In this document: positions 21,662 to 29,553 of the stretch, in pieces
Layout of the letters: every line of letters starts with the position of its first letter
Numbering within the stretch: position 1 is the stretch's first letter
Assembly: GCA_903829815.1 (NCBI GenBank)
Contig: CAIKRR010000057.1
Coordinates: 1-64,000 of the forward strand
Direction: 5' to 3'
Length of the DNA stretch: 64,000 bases
Origin: an uncultured Pseudomonadota bacterium
GTDB taxonomy: Bacteria; Pseudomonadota; Gammaproteobacteria; Burkholderiales; SG8-39
The notes under the pieces: model-generated
Told to the model about the DNA's origin: nothing
What the model saw: the letters and a program-made list of their open reading frames with translations, nothing else
Database searches by the model: none
Program-made: the position numbers and the translations under genes

Positions 21662-22681
21662 ATGCCCGTTTCGTGGTCTGGCTCGGGTCCCCTCGAAGGT
21701 CTGCTGCACGGTGCGCCCGGAGGATCGGCCGCAAGGGGTGTCACCGCGCTCTATCCACCCATCGAGCCCCACGACTGCGGCATGCTCGATGTCGGTGACG
21801 GTCATCGCATCTACTGGGAAGTCTGTGGCAACCCCGAGGGACAACCGGCCCTTTTCCTGCATGGTGGCCCGGGCGGCGGATGCAGCACCGACCACAGGCG
21901 GCTCTTCAACCCCGCCCTCTGGCGCATCGTGCTCTTCGATCAGCGCGGTTGCGGGCGCTCGCAGCCGACCGCCCGCATCGAGCACAACACCACCTGGCAT
22001 CTGGTCGAGGACATCGAACGACTGCGGCACGCGCTTGCCATCGAACGCTGGCTGGTGCTGGGAGGCTCTTGGGGCTCGACCCTCGCTCTGGCCTACGCGC
22101 AGAGGCATCGGCAAGCGGTCAGCGCACTCGTGCTGCGCGGCATCTTTCTCGCCCGTCAGACCGAAATCGACTGGCTCTACCGATCGGGGGCCTCGTACCT
22201 CTTCCCGGAAGCATGGGACGCGTTTCTGGCGCCGATCCCGGCGCCCGAGCGCGCCGATCTGGTGGCGGCGTACCACCGTCGCCTCGCCTGCGGCGATGCG
22301 GCTGTCGAACAGGTGGCCGCCGCCGCCTGGTGCGCCTGGGAGCGGGACATCATGACGCTGCTGCCCTCGCCCGCCGCACACGATGCTGCCGATGCGGGCC
22401 AGCTTGCGCTCGCCCGCATCGAAGCCCACTACTTCTGCAACGACTCGTTCCTCGCCCGGCACCCCCTGCTCGATGGCATGGATCGCATCGCAGACCTGCC
22501 AGGCGTCATCGTCCAGGGTCGCCATGATTGCGTCACGCCGGCCACCAGCGCCTGGGCGCTGCATCAGCGCTGGCCCGATTCGGTGCTGCAGATCATCCCC
22601 GATGCAGGCCATGCCACCAGCGAGCCAGGCATCCAGCGCGCACTGGTCGCAGCCACCGACCATTTTGGCCATCGGGTCTGA
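21662..22681 (+). CDS. pip: Proline iminopeptidase
   Basis: The 339-residue alpha/beta hydrolase of the S33 family releases N-terminal proline from peptides. It has the oxyanion segment FLHGGPGGGCSTDHRRLF, LFDQRGCGRSQP, the nucleophile elbow GGSWGS, a late acid in QGRHDCVTP and the catalytic His in DAGHATSEPG. ATG 21662 follows the nbaC stop directly. A GTG or upstream in-frame start inside nbaC is possible but would add non-family sequence. The residues before YPPIEPHDCGMLDV are an N-terminal extension of about 30 residues compared with typical Pip. Confidence 0.9.
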   Translation: MPVSWSGSGPLEGLLHGAPGGSAARGVTALYPPIEPHDCGMLDVGDGHRIYWEVCGNPEGQPALFLHGGPGGGCSTDHRRLFNPALWRIVLFDQRGCGRSQPTARIEHNTTWHLVEDIERLRHALAIERWLVLGGSWGSTLALAYAQRHRQAVSALVLRGIFLARQTEIDWLYRSGASYLFPEAWDAFLAPIPAPERADLVAAYHRRLACGDAAVEQVAAAAWCAWERDIMTLLPSPAAHDAADAGQLALARIEAHYFCNDSFLARHPLLDGMDRIADLPGVIVQGRHDCVTPATSAWALHQRWPDSVLQIIPDAGHATSEPGIQRALVAATDHFGHRV

Positions 22682-22737
22682 GCGCATGCGGGTGCGGTGC
22701 CGGTCTGGCTTGCAAAGGCGGCTCGCCTGACGGCGGC

Positions 22738-22764
22738 TTGGGTGATTCATGACCCTAGTACAAT
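22738..22764 (+). promoter_or_regulatory. Probable sigma-70 promoter of the lone Rieske oxygenase
   Basis: A good -10 element, TACAAT at 22759-22764, is preceded by TTGGGT at 22738-22743 with a short 15-base spacer. Transcription would start near 22771, about 25 bases before ATG 22796. A TGATTCA / TGAATCA inverted pair (22743-22749 and 22779-22785) brackets the -10 and could be an operator. Confidence 0.45.
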
Positions 22765-22795
22765 CAGGGGTTCGCCATTGAATCAGAGGCCCCTC

Positions 22796-24076
22796 ATGAC
22801 CGCAGAAGAAAACGAACTTTTTACCCGTACCGGTGCCGGGACCCTCATGGGTGACCTGTTCAGACGCTACTGGGTACCAGCCCTCCTCGCCTCGGAACTA
22901 GCCGAGCCCGATTGCGCCCCGGTGCGGGTGAAACTGCTGGGCGAAAAGCTCGTGGCGTTTCGCGATACGCTGGGCCGGGTCGGCATCATCGATGAATTCT
23001 GCGCCCACCGCGGTGTGTCCTTGTGGTTCGGCCGCAATGAAGAATGCGGGCTGCGCTGCGCTTACCACGGCTGGAAGTTCGACATCAACGGGAACTGCGT
23101 CGAGTTGCCGTCCGAAGGGCCCGATGGTCCGATGCGGCCGCGCATGAAACTGAAGAGCTATCCGTGCATCGAGCGGGGCGACGTGATCTGGACCTACATG
23201 GGCCCGCCCGAACTCAAGCCCGAAGAGCCGGCACTCGAATGGGTGACCGTGGCACCCGAGCGCCGCTTCGTCTCGAAGCGCTTCCAGGCCAACAACTACC
23301 TGCAGGCGATCGAAGGCGGCATCGACTCGAGCCATGTCACCTTCCTGCATTCGGGCGCGCTCAAGACCGATCCGCTCTTCGTGGGTAGCAAAGGCAACCT
23401 CTACAACGAGCGCGACAAGGCGCCGCAATTCGACGTCGCCGAGTTCGAGGGTGGACTGCTGGTGGCCGCGCGCCGCAACGCCGACGAGGGCCGCTACTAC
23501 TGGCGCATCACCCCGTTCATCATTCCTTGGCACTCGATCATCCCGCCGCGTGCCGGGCACCCGATCGGGGCACATGTCTGGGTACCGATCGATGACGAGA
23601 ACTGCTGGGCCTGGAGCATCAACTTCCACCCCACCCGCGATCTCACCGAACCGGAGCGCGTGGCGATGGAAGCGGGCAAGGGCATCCATGTGGCCTATGT
23701 GCCAGGCACCTTCATTCCGCTGCAGAACGCATCGAACGACTACATGATGGACCGCGCGGCGCAGAAGGCCGGGCGCACCTTCTCGGGCGTGGAAGGCATC
23801 TCGATGCAGGATGCGTCCTTGCAGGAGAGCATGGGGCCCATCCAGGACCGTACCCGCGAGAACCTGTGCCCCACCGACCGCGGCATCGCGATGATGCGAC
23901 GGCGCCTCATGGCAGCAGCCCGCGCCAACCAGGAAGGACGCAAGCTACCGGGCCTCGATCCGCGCGAGCAGCGGGTACGATCGGTTGCGGTCGAACTCCC
24001 ACCCGACCAGCCCTTCCAGGAAGGGGCAGCCGCGGGCCTCTTTGCCGAGCCGGGTACGGCACCGATGACGGTCTGA
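22796..24076 (+). CDS. Rieske non-heme iron oxygenase, phthalate 4,5-dioxygenase family (1)
   Basis: The 426-residue oxygenase subunit has the Rieske [2Fe-2S] ligands Cys69, His71, Cys88 and His91 (CAHRG and CAYHGW). The mononuclear iron site has Asp177, His180 and His185 in GGIDSSHVTFLH. The overall layout and C-terminal NDYMMDRAAQKAGRTFSGVEGISMQD segment fit the phthalate-dioxygenase family of single-component (alpha-only) oxygenases. No reductase gene is adjacent; the reductase at 54204 is a candidate partner. The gene is monocistronic, with its own promoter and terminator. The substrate is an aromatic acid by family, otherwise unknown. Confidence 0.92.
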   Translation: MTAEENELFTRTGAGTLMGDLFRRYWVPALLASELAEPDCAPVRVKLLGEKLVAFRDTLGRVGIIDEFCAHRGVSLWFGRNEECGLRCAYHGWKFDINGNCVELPSEGPDGPMRPRMKLKSYPCIERGDVIWTYMGPPELKPEEPALEWVTVAPERRFVSKRFQANNYLQAIEGGIDSSHVTFLHSGALKTDPLFVGSKGNLYNERDKAPQFDVAEFEGGLLVAARRNADEGRYYWRITPFIIPWHSIIPPRAGHPIGAHVWVPIDDENCWAWSINFHPTRDLTEPERVAMEAGKGIHVAYVPGTFIPLQNASNDYMMDRAAQKAGRTFSGVEGISMQDASLQESMGPIQDRTRENLCPTDRGIAMMRRRLMAAARANQEGRKLPGLDPREQRVRSVAVELPPDQPFQEGAAAGLFAEPGTAPMTV

Positions 24077-24102
24077 GGGGCGCAAGGGCAAGGCGCGTGT
24101 GC

Positions 24103-24127
24103 AAAGGGCCGCGGATGCGGCCCTTTT
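24103..24127 (+). terminator. Intrinsic terminator after the lone Rieske gene
   Basis: AAAGGGCCGC at 24103-24112 pairs perfectly with GCGGCCCTTT at 24117-24126 around a GGAT loop, with a short T run (24124-24127). It lies 26 bases after the stop at 24076 and separates this gene from the next operon. Confidence 0.88.
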
Positions 24128-24192
24128 GCCGAGTTGAACGGCGGCACCCTGCGTCGAAACATCGTGGTATGCTTTTGTCTAATCAGTGAATC

Positions 24193-24214
24193 ATTGTTTC
24201 ATTAGAGAAACAAT
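24193..24214 (+). promoter_or_regulatory. Inverted repeat, probable IclR-type operator of the 11-gene operon
   Basis: ATTGTTTC (24193-24200) and GAAACAAT (24207-24214) form a perfect 8-bp inverted repeat with a 6-base spacer, in an AT-rich island starting near 24170. TTTC-N6-GAAA symmetry resembles IclR-family operators, and the operon encodes an IclR regulator (29554). It lies 27 bases before the first start codon. A TTGTCT at 24175-24180 could act as -35 element, with a weak TTCATT -10 inside the repeat. Confidence 0.6.
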
Positions 24215-24241
24215 TTCGCACCAATCTGGTCAGAGGTCAGC

Positions 24242-24541
24242 GTGGATCACAACCCGTTCCTGAAGCCGTGGATACAGCCCCACCCGAACCGGACCGCAGG
24301 CAAAGGCACGATCGAACGGCCCGGGCAGACACCCAACATCCCGTGGCAGACCCGCTCGGCACCGCCGACCGAATTCGAGAATCAACTGGGCGACGCGCTC
24401 GAGCAGGTCTTCGAGTCGGGCGCGACCGAACTGGCCGACGTGGTCGCAGGGCTCAATGCCCAGGGCTTTCGCACCAGCGCCGGCACGGTCTGGGATGAGG
24501 CCAGTTTCCGGGTAGAACTCGCCCGTCTGGCGGCTAAATGA
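24242..24541 (+). CDS. Small recombinase-like helix-turn-helix protein, first gene of the catabolic operon
   Basis: The 99-residue product starts with GTG at 24242 (AGAGGT upstream). The N-terminal third is rich in Pro and Asn. The C-terminal half, from about residue 45 (FENQLGDALEQVFESGATELADVVAGLNAQGFRTSAGTVWDEASFRVELARLAAK, seen in parts), reads like the HTH found in serine recombinases (LNAQGFRTSAGTVW). There is no catalytic domain, so it is not a recombinase. Its stop overlaps the ABC ATPase start (ATGA), which ties it to the operon. The function is unknown: a small DNA-binding regulator or an accessory protein of the oxygenase are both possible. Confidence 0.7.
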   Translation: MDHNPFLKPWIQPHPNRTAGKGTIERPGQTPNIPWQTRSAPPTEFENQLGDALEQVFESGATELADVVAGLNAQGFRTSAGTVWDEASFRVELARLAAK

Positions 24542-25335
24542 CCGCCGCGCCCACACGCATCGAATACCGCAAGGTCACCCGCCGCTTTGCGCCCCAGCGC
24601 AAGGGCGCTGAAGGCGTGACCGCCGTGATCGATGTGGATCTCGCCATCGCCGATGGCGAGGTGGTGTCCCTCATCGGCCCCAGCGGTTGCGGCAAGTCGA
24701 CACTCCTGAACATGGGGGCCGGGCTCTACCTCCCCAGCGAGGGAGAGGTTCTGGTCGATGGCGTGATGGTTGACCGCCCCAACCCGCAGGTCGCTTTCAT
24801 GCTGCAGAAGGATCTGCTGCTGCCCTGGCGCACCATTCGCGAGAACATCGAACTGGGGCTGCAGATTCGTGGTGTTGCGCCCGCCGAGCGACGCGACCGC
24901 GCGCTTCGTCTGATGGAGCGTTGCCACCTGACCGGCTTTGCCGATCATCACCCGCACCAGCTCTCAGGCGGCATGCGCCAGCGCGCAGCCCTCGCGCGCA
25001 CGCTGGCCGTCGAACCGCTCGTCCTTCTCATGGATGAACCCTTTTCGGCACTCGACGCGCAGACAAAGATGGTGCTGCAGGCCGACCTCGCCCGATCGCT
25101 CGCCGACGAGCGCAAGACCGCACTCTTCATCACCCACGACCTGGTGGAGAGCGTTGCCCTCTCCGACCGGGTGCTGGTGATGTCGCGACGCCCGGGCCGC
25201 ATCATCGAGGAACTCGTCGTCGATCTGCCCGACCGCGACAACCCGTTCGGACGCCGTCAGCACCCACGCGTCACCGAGTACGTGAAGGCACTCACTGCGC
25301 TTCTGGACATCGGCCACCAGGAGTTGCACGCATGA
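24538..25335 (+). CDS. ABC transporter ATP-binding protein (nitrate/sulfonate/taurine-type, SsuB/TauB-like)
   Basis: The 265-residue ATPase has all core motifs: Walker A GPSGCGKST (about residue 44), Q-loop FMLQKDLLLPWRTIREN, signature LSGGMRQRAALAR, Walker B VLLMDEPFSALD and the switch His in FITHDLVESVALSD. The QKDLLLPWRT segment is typical of importers for sulfonates, nitrate, pyrimidine precursors or aromatic acids. It is coupled to its neighbours by ATGA overlaps on both sides. It energises uptake through the permease at 25332; no substrate-binding protein is encoded in the operon. Confidence 0.93.
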   Translation: MTAAPTRIEYRKVTRRFAPQRKGAEGVTAVIDVDLAIADGEVVSLIGPSGCGKSTLLNMGAGLYLPSEGEVLVDGVMVDRPNPQVAFMLQKDLLLPWRTIRENIELGLQIRGVAPAERRDRALRLMERCHLTGFADHHPHQLSGGMRQRAALARTLAVEPLVLLMDEPFSALDAQTKMVLQADLARSLADERKTALFITHDLVESVALSDRVLVMSRRPGRIIEELVVDLPDRDNPFGRRQHPRVTEYVKALTALLDIGHQELHA

Positions 25336-26120
25336 CATCGGCAGGCCAACCCAGACTGGGGCTCATCGCCGCCAGCGCAGGCGTACTGGTGGCGTTTCTC
25401 GCCGCCTGGGAGTGGCTGCCGGGGCTCATGCACATTCCCGAATTCATCCTCCCGCCCGGCTCCAGGGTGTGGCTCGAGTTCCTGCGCGTGCAGCAGACCG
25501 AGAACCTGTGGCTCCATACGGGCATCACCGCACTCGAGGTGATTGTCGGGTTTGTCCTCGGCTCCTTGATGGGCCTCGTGATCGGTTGCGTGCTGGGCGT
25601 GTCGCCACGGGCCGAACTGGTGCTCTCGCCCTACCTGCTTGCGTTGCAGATCGCACCGAAGGTGGCCTTTGCGCCCCTTTTCGTGATGTGGATGGGGTTC
25701 ACGGTCTATCCCAAGATTCTGGTGGCCGTGCTCATCGTGTTCTTCCCGGTCATGGTGAATGTGCTGAGCGCCATTCGGACCATCGACCCCGACCTCATCA
25801 ACCTCGCGCGCACCTTCTCGGCGTCGCGCTGGCAGATCTTTCGCATGATCGAATACCCGGCCACGATGTCGCCGCTCTTTTCGGGACTGCGCATTGCCTC
25901 GACGCTGGCCGTCATCGGCGTGGTGGTCGGCGAACTGGTCGGTGGCAACAAGGGCCTGGGCTATCTGCTCACCTATGGTGAAGGCCAGGGCAACACGGCG
26001 CTCGTGATGGTGTCGATCATCATGCTCACGCTCATCGGTATCGTCGCCTACGGTGCGGTAGCCCTCGCCGAGCGACGCGTCCTGCATTACCTGCCGCGCG
26101 CTCAACACACCACCGCCTGA
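25332..26120 (+). CDS. ABC transporter permease (SsuC/TauC-like)
   Basis: The 262-residue product has about six transmembrane segments (for example LIAASAGVLVAFLAAWEW, VIVGFVLGSLMGLVIGCVLG and TLIGIVAYGAVALAE). The cytoplasmic EAA-like loop reads INLARTFSASRWQIFRMIEYPATMSPLFSGLRIA, where the ATPase docks. It belongs to the binding-protein-dependent BPD_transp_1 family together with the overlapping ATPase gene. The binding protein must come from elsewhere, or one of the many orphan binding proteins nearby may serve. Confidence 0.92.
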   Translation: MTSAGQPRLGLIAASAGVLVAFLAAWEWLPGLMHIPEFILPPGSRVWLEFLRVQQTENLWLHTGITALEVIVGFVLGSLMGLVIGCVLGVSPRAELVLSPYLLALQIAPKVAFAPLFVMWMGFTVYPKILVAVLIVFFPVMVNVLSAIRTIDPDLINLARTFSASRWQIFRMIEYPATMSPLFSGLRIASTLAVIGVVVGELVGGNKGLGYLLTYGEGQGNTALVMVSIIMLTLIGIVAYGAVALAERRVLHYLPRAQHTTA

Positions 26121-26167
26121 ACGCAAGCGGCAAGACCTGACCCTATCCCTCATCACGAGGCAATGAC

Positions 26168-27250
26168 ATGAAGACCGAGATCGACAAGTCGCGCATCAAG
26201 GCCTATCTCGCGCGCGGCGTACGCAACGCCTGGTACCCGGTTGTACCGAGCTGGCGCGTGAGCGAGGCGCCGCTGGGCATCACCCGGCTGGGTGAGAACA
26301 TCGTGCTCTGGCGTGACGGGCAAGGCAACGTCCATGCACTCGAGGATCGTTGCCCGCATCGTGGCGCGCGCCTGTCCTTGGGCTGGAATCTGGGCGACCG
26401 CGTGGCCTGCTGGTACCACGGCATCGAGATCAATGGCAAGGGCCGTATCGTCGATGTACCCGCGGTCGAAGCCTGCCCGATGACCGAGGAGCGCTGCGTG
26501 CGCGCCTGGCCGGTCACCGAAGCCCATGGCGCGGTCTTCTTGTGGTTCGGCGACGAGCTGCACCCCGAGGCACCACCGATCGAATTTCCCGAGCAACTGG
26601 CTTCACCCGAATGGGGCTCGATGCTGTGCACCGCCCACTGGAAGTGCAACTGGCAATTCGCGGTCGACAACGTCATGGACCCGATGCACGGCGCCTACCT
26701 GCATGCCGCCTCGCATTCAATGGCCGATGGCGATCGACAGGCCGAAATGCGGACACGCAAGACCCCACAGGGCCTCGTGTTCGAGAAGGTCGGCCAACGC
26801 GACGTGAACTTCGACTGGGTCGAATGGGGCGAATCGGCGAGCTTCTGGATGCGCCTTGCCATCCCGTACAAGAAGCGCTTCGGACCCGGCGGGCAGTTCT
26901 ACATCATCGGCTATGCAACGCCGGTGGATGACGAGCACTGCATGGTGTTCTTCTGGCGCTGCCGCAAGGCCGAAGGCTGGCAGCGCGATGTCTGGCGTTT
27001 CATGTACCGCAACCGGCTCGAGGGCCTGCACTGGACCGTGCTCGAGCAGGACCGGGTCGTGCTCGAGGACATGGCCCCCGACCCGCGCAGTGGCGAATAC
27101 CTTTACCAGCACGACGCGGGCATGGTGCGCATCCGTCGCCGCCTCGAGGAGGTTGCACGCGAGCACCTGGCAGCCATCGACGAGACACGGACCGCGACGC
27201 GTGCGCCTGCAAGCACGGCCGGCGCCACAACCGCCACAACCGCCCCATGA
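26168..27250 (+). CDS. Rieske non-heme iron oxygenase (2), vanillate-demethylase/phthalate-type alpha subunit
   Basis: The 360-residue oxygenase has the Rieske ligands Cys62, His64, Cys81 and His84 (CPHRGARLSLGW and CWYHG). The mononuclear iron segment Asp171, His174 and His179 (DPMHGAYLH) uses the same internal spacing as the other two Rieske enzymes in this window. A 20-residue Ala/Thr-rich tail ends the protein. Family members O-demethylate or dihydroxylate aromatic acids, using electrons from a separate reductase. GAGG lies shortly before ATG 26168. Its stop overlaps the SDR start (ATGA). Confidence 0.92.
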   Translation: MKTEIDKSRIKAYLARGVRNAWYPVVPSWRVSEAPLGITRLGENIVLWRDGQGNVHALEDRCPHRGARLSLGWNLGDRVACWYHGIEINGKGRIVDVPAVEACPMTEERCVRAWPVTEAHGAVFLWFGDELHPEAPPIEFPEQLASPEWGSMLCTAHWKCNWQFAVDNVMDPMHGAYLHAASHSMADGDRQAEMRTRKTPQGLVFEKVGQRDVNFDWVEWGESASFWMRLAIPYKKRFGPGGQFYIIGYATPVDDEHCMVFFWRCRKAEGWQRDVWRFMYRNRLEGLHWTVLEQDRVVLEDMAPDPRSGEYLYQHDAGMVRIRRRLEEVAREHLAAIDETRTATRAPASTAGATTATTAP

Positions 27251-28041
27251 GCAGCACCGCGATGTCACCGCATGCAGCACACGCCTCTGCCAAACGTGAT
27301 GCGGGCACACCGCTGAACGGCTCGCGCATCCTCATTACCGGTGGCGCGCGGGGCCTGGGCGCCGACTTTGCCCGCGCCTGCAGCGCTGCCGGGGCTCGGG
27401 TGGTGATCGCCGACATTCTCGAAGAACGCGGACGCGAGACAGCGGCCGCAATCGGCGCAACCTTCGTGCCGCTTGACCTGCGTGACCCCGCGTCCATCGA
27501 AGCCTGCGCTCGCAGCACCTGCGAGGCGCTCGGTGGCCTCGATGGCCTGGTGAACTGTGGCGCCATCACCGACTCGGGGGGCCGCATGGCCGACCAGATC
27601 GAGATCGACACCTGGAATCGGGTGATGGAAGTGAACGTACGTGGCACCTGGCTCATGACCTGTGCCGTATTGCCTGCGCTGAAGGCAAGTGGCCACGGTC
27701 GCGTGGTGAACATCGCCTCCGATACGGCCCTCTGGGGTGCGCCACGCCTCATGGCTTATGTCGCGAGCAAGGGCGCCATCATCTCGATGACCCGATCGCT
27801 CGCACGCGAACTCGGCCCCTGGTCGATCGCCGTCAACGCCATTGCCCCTGGGCTCACCGAGGTGGAAGCCACGCAGTATGTGCCCCAGGCACGCCACGAG
27901 CACTACCTGAACGGGCGCGCGATCCAGCGCCCGCAAGTACCCGCCGATGTGAGCGGAACGGTGGTGTTCCTGCTGTCGGGCGCAGCCGGATTCGTCACCG
28001 GGCAGACGCTGCCGGTGAATGGGGGCTTCACCTTCGTGTGA
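27247..28041 (+). CDS. Short-chain dehydrogenase/reductase
   Basis: The 264-residue classical SDR has the cofactor motif TGGARGLG near residue 30, an Asp after the second strand (VVIADILEE) that favours NAD, the NCGAITDSGG segment, catalytic Ser in NIASDTALWG and the YVASK pair (Tyr and Lys). In a ring-hydroxylation operon the expected job is oxidation of a cis-dihydrodiol or an alcohol produced by the Rieske enzyme, whose gene overlaps its start. The first 20 residues are a variable extension. Confidence 0.92.
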   Translation: MSSTAMSPHAAHASAKRDAGTPLNGSRILITGGARGLGADFARACSAAGARVVIADILEERGRETAAAIGATFVPLDLRDPASIEACARSTCEALGGLDGLVNCGAITDSGGRMADQIEIDTWNRVMEVNVRGTWLMTCAVLPALKASGHGRVVNIASDTALWGAPRLMAYVASKGAIISMTRSLARELGPWSIAVNAIAPGLTEVEATQYVPQARHEHYLNGRAIQRPQVPADVSGTVVFLLSGAAGFVTGQTLPVNGGFTFV

Positions 28042-28082
28042 AGCACGACTGAACCAGAATCACGAGAGACGAGGAGATGACC

Positions 28083-28712
28083 ATGGCTGAAGCAGATCAA
28101 CACGGCGCGACAGGCGCGACAGGCGCGGCGGGTGCGACGAGCGCCACGCCAGCAACAGTGGCGGCATCGACCGCGGCACACGCGCCGAGCGGCGACCCGG
28201 CGGCCGCCACCTGGGAGCGCCCGGCCGGCGCCAGCCTGGGTGACTGGCTCGAGCGTCGAGTGGCGCGCCACTCGACCCGGCGCTATGACTGGGACGCGCT
28301 CAAGTTCCAGGCTGACTACGACCCGGCCTATCGCCGTGCGCAGATGCGCTACGTCGGCACCGGCGGCACCGGCGTGGCCACCGACTCCAGCACGGTGCCT
28401 TCGGGGCACTTCACGTTTTCGACCATGCTGATTCCCGCAGGCCACATCGGACCAAGCCACCTGCACATGGATGTGGAAGAGATCTTTTTCGTGATGCGCG
28501 GCACGATGAAAGTGATCTGCGAGAAGGATGGCGAACGCTGGGAGTCGATTCTTGGCGAACGCGACCTCATCTCGGTGCCGCCTGGGGTCTATCGCGAGGA
28601 ACACAACATCGGGGAAGAAGATGCCCTCATGTGCGTGATGCTCGGTGCCGCAAAGCCGGCAACGCCTACCTACCCCCCCGACTCACCGCTTGCGAAGATC
28701 AAGCGCAAGTGA
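28083..28712 (+). CDS. Cupin-domain protein
   Basis: The 209-residue product has an Ala/Thr/Gly-rich N terminus (to about residue 45), then a helical part and a single cupin barrel. The first cupin motif is present as GHIGPSHLHMDVEEIFFVMRG (His, His, Glu), with the second in LISVPPGVYREEHNIGEED. I chose ATG 28083 over 28077 because GAGGAG ends directly against 28077 and is properly spaced only for 28083. It could be a metal-dependent dioxygenase, isomerase or decarboxylase in the pathway. The stop overlaps the next start (GTGA). Confidence 0.82.
   Translation: MAEADQHGATGATGAAGATSATPATVAASTAAHAPSGDPAAATWERPAGASLGDWLERRVARHSTRRYDWDALKFQADYDPAYRRAQMRYVGTGGTGVATDSSTVPSGHFTFSTMLIPAGHIGPSHLHMDVEEIFFVMRGTMKVICEKDGERWESILGERDLISVPPGVYREEHNIGEEDALMCVMLGAAKPATPTYPPDSPLAKIKRK
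28104..28130 (+). repeat. In-frame 9-bp tandem repeat in the cupin gene
   Basis: GGCGCGACA occurs at 28104-28112 and 28113-28121, with a third, one-third-changed copy GGCGCGGCG at 28122-28130. It encodes the GAT-GAT-GAA run in the low-complexity N terminus. Confidence 0.85.
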
Positions 28713-29536
28713 GCGGATTGCACCCACCCAGAAAGGTACTGGCAGGCCGATACACCATCGGCTACCGCGAGGCCTGCGATATCGCCGGTTCGCCTGCCCT
28801 GGTGCTGCTGCACGGTATCGGCTCGGCCTCGGGCTCGTGGGTGCATCAGCTCGACGCCTTCGCGAGCCAGTTTCGTGTCGTGGCGTGGGACGCTCCAGGC
28901 TATGGCGAATCGACCCCGCTCGAAGAGAGCGCTCCTGTGGCCGCCGATTACGCGCGGGCGCTGGAAGCCTTTCTCGATGCGCTCCAGATCAGGCGCTGCC
29001 TGCTGGTGGCGCAGTCACTCGGCGCCCTGATGGCGACCGCTCTCGCGGCGAAGGCGCCCGAGCGGTTCGATGGCCTGGCGCTGATCAGTCCGGCCAATGG
29101 CTATGGACGGGCAACGCCCTCCGAGCGCGCAGACAAACTGCATGCCCGACTCGATGCGATGGACAGGCTCGGCCCCGCGGGGCTTGCCGATGCGCGGGCG
29201 GCCAACCTGCTCTCGACAGAGGCATCCTCCGAGGCACTTGCACTCGTTCGCGAGAACATGGCGAAGCTCGATCCGGCAGGCCATGCGCAGGCTGCGCGGA
29301 TGCTGGCCGGTGGCTCGCTGGTGGACGACGCCGCCCGATACGCAGGGCCCACGCTCGTGCTGTGCGGAACAGCCGATCGCGTCACCCCGCTGGCAGCCTG
29401 CGAGACCGTTGCGATGGCGTTTGCCGATCACACCTTTGTGCCGTTGCCAGGCCCCGGACACGCCAGCTACGTCGAATCGCCCGTACTCGTGAACGAACTG
29501 ATCGGGCAGTTCGCGCACCGGCTCGGCTTGTGCTGA
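28709..29536 (+). CDS. Alpha/beta hydrolase
   Basis: The 275-residue hydrolase uses a GTG start at 28709 that overlaps the cupin stop, the pattern seen at other junctions here. It contains LVLLHGIGSASGSW (oxyanion loop), WDAPGYGES, the nucleophile elbow AQSLGALMA with Ser, an Asp in CGTADRVTPL and the catalytic His in GPGHASYVESP. In aromatic-catabolic operons such enzymes hydrolyse ring-cleavage products (C-C hydrolases), esters or enol-lactones. The exact substrate is unknown. Confidence 0.88.
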   Translation: MSGLHPPRKVLAGRYTIGYREACDIAGSPALVLLHGIGSASGSWVHQLDAFASQFRVVAWDAPGYGESTPLEESAPVAADYARALEAFLDALQIRRCLLVAQSLGALMATALAAKAPERFDGLALISPANGYGRATPSERADKLHARLDAMDRLGPAGLADARAANLLSTEASSEALALVRENMAKLDPAGHAQAARMLAGGSLVDDAARYAGPTLVLCGTADRVTPLAACETVAMAFADHTFVPLPGPGHASYVESPVLVNELIGQFAHRLGLC

Positions 29537-29553
29537 ACTCGACGACCGGTGAG

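Noticed and set aside
22743-22785. TGATTCA / TGAATCA inverted pair around the promoter of the lone Rieske gene
   Set aside because: Seven-base arms 29 bases apart can occur by chance; noted in the promoter entry but not called as an operator.
24242-24541. Recombinase-like sequence taken as a sign of a mobile element
   Set aside because: There is no catalytic recombinase domain, no transposase, no flanking repeat or tRNA, and the gene is coupled to a metabolic operon.
28645-29553. Open frame that would extend the IclR protein upstream by about 300 residues
   Set aside because: It overlaps the cupin end and the alpha/beta hydrolase gene in another frame and has no domain content.
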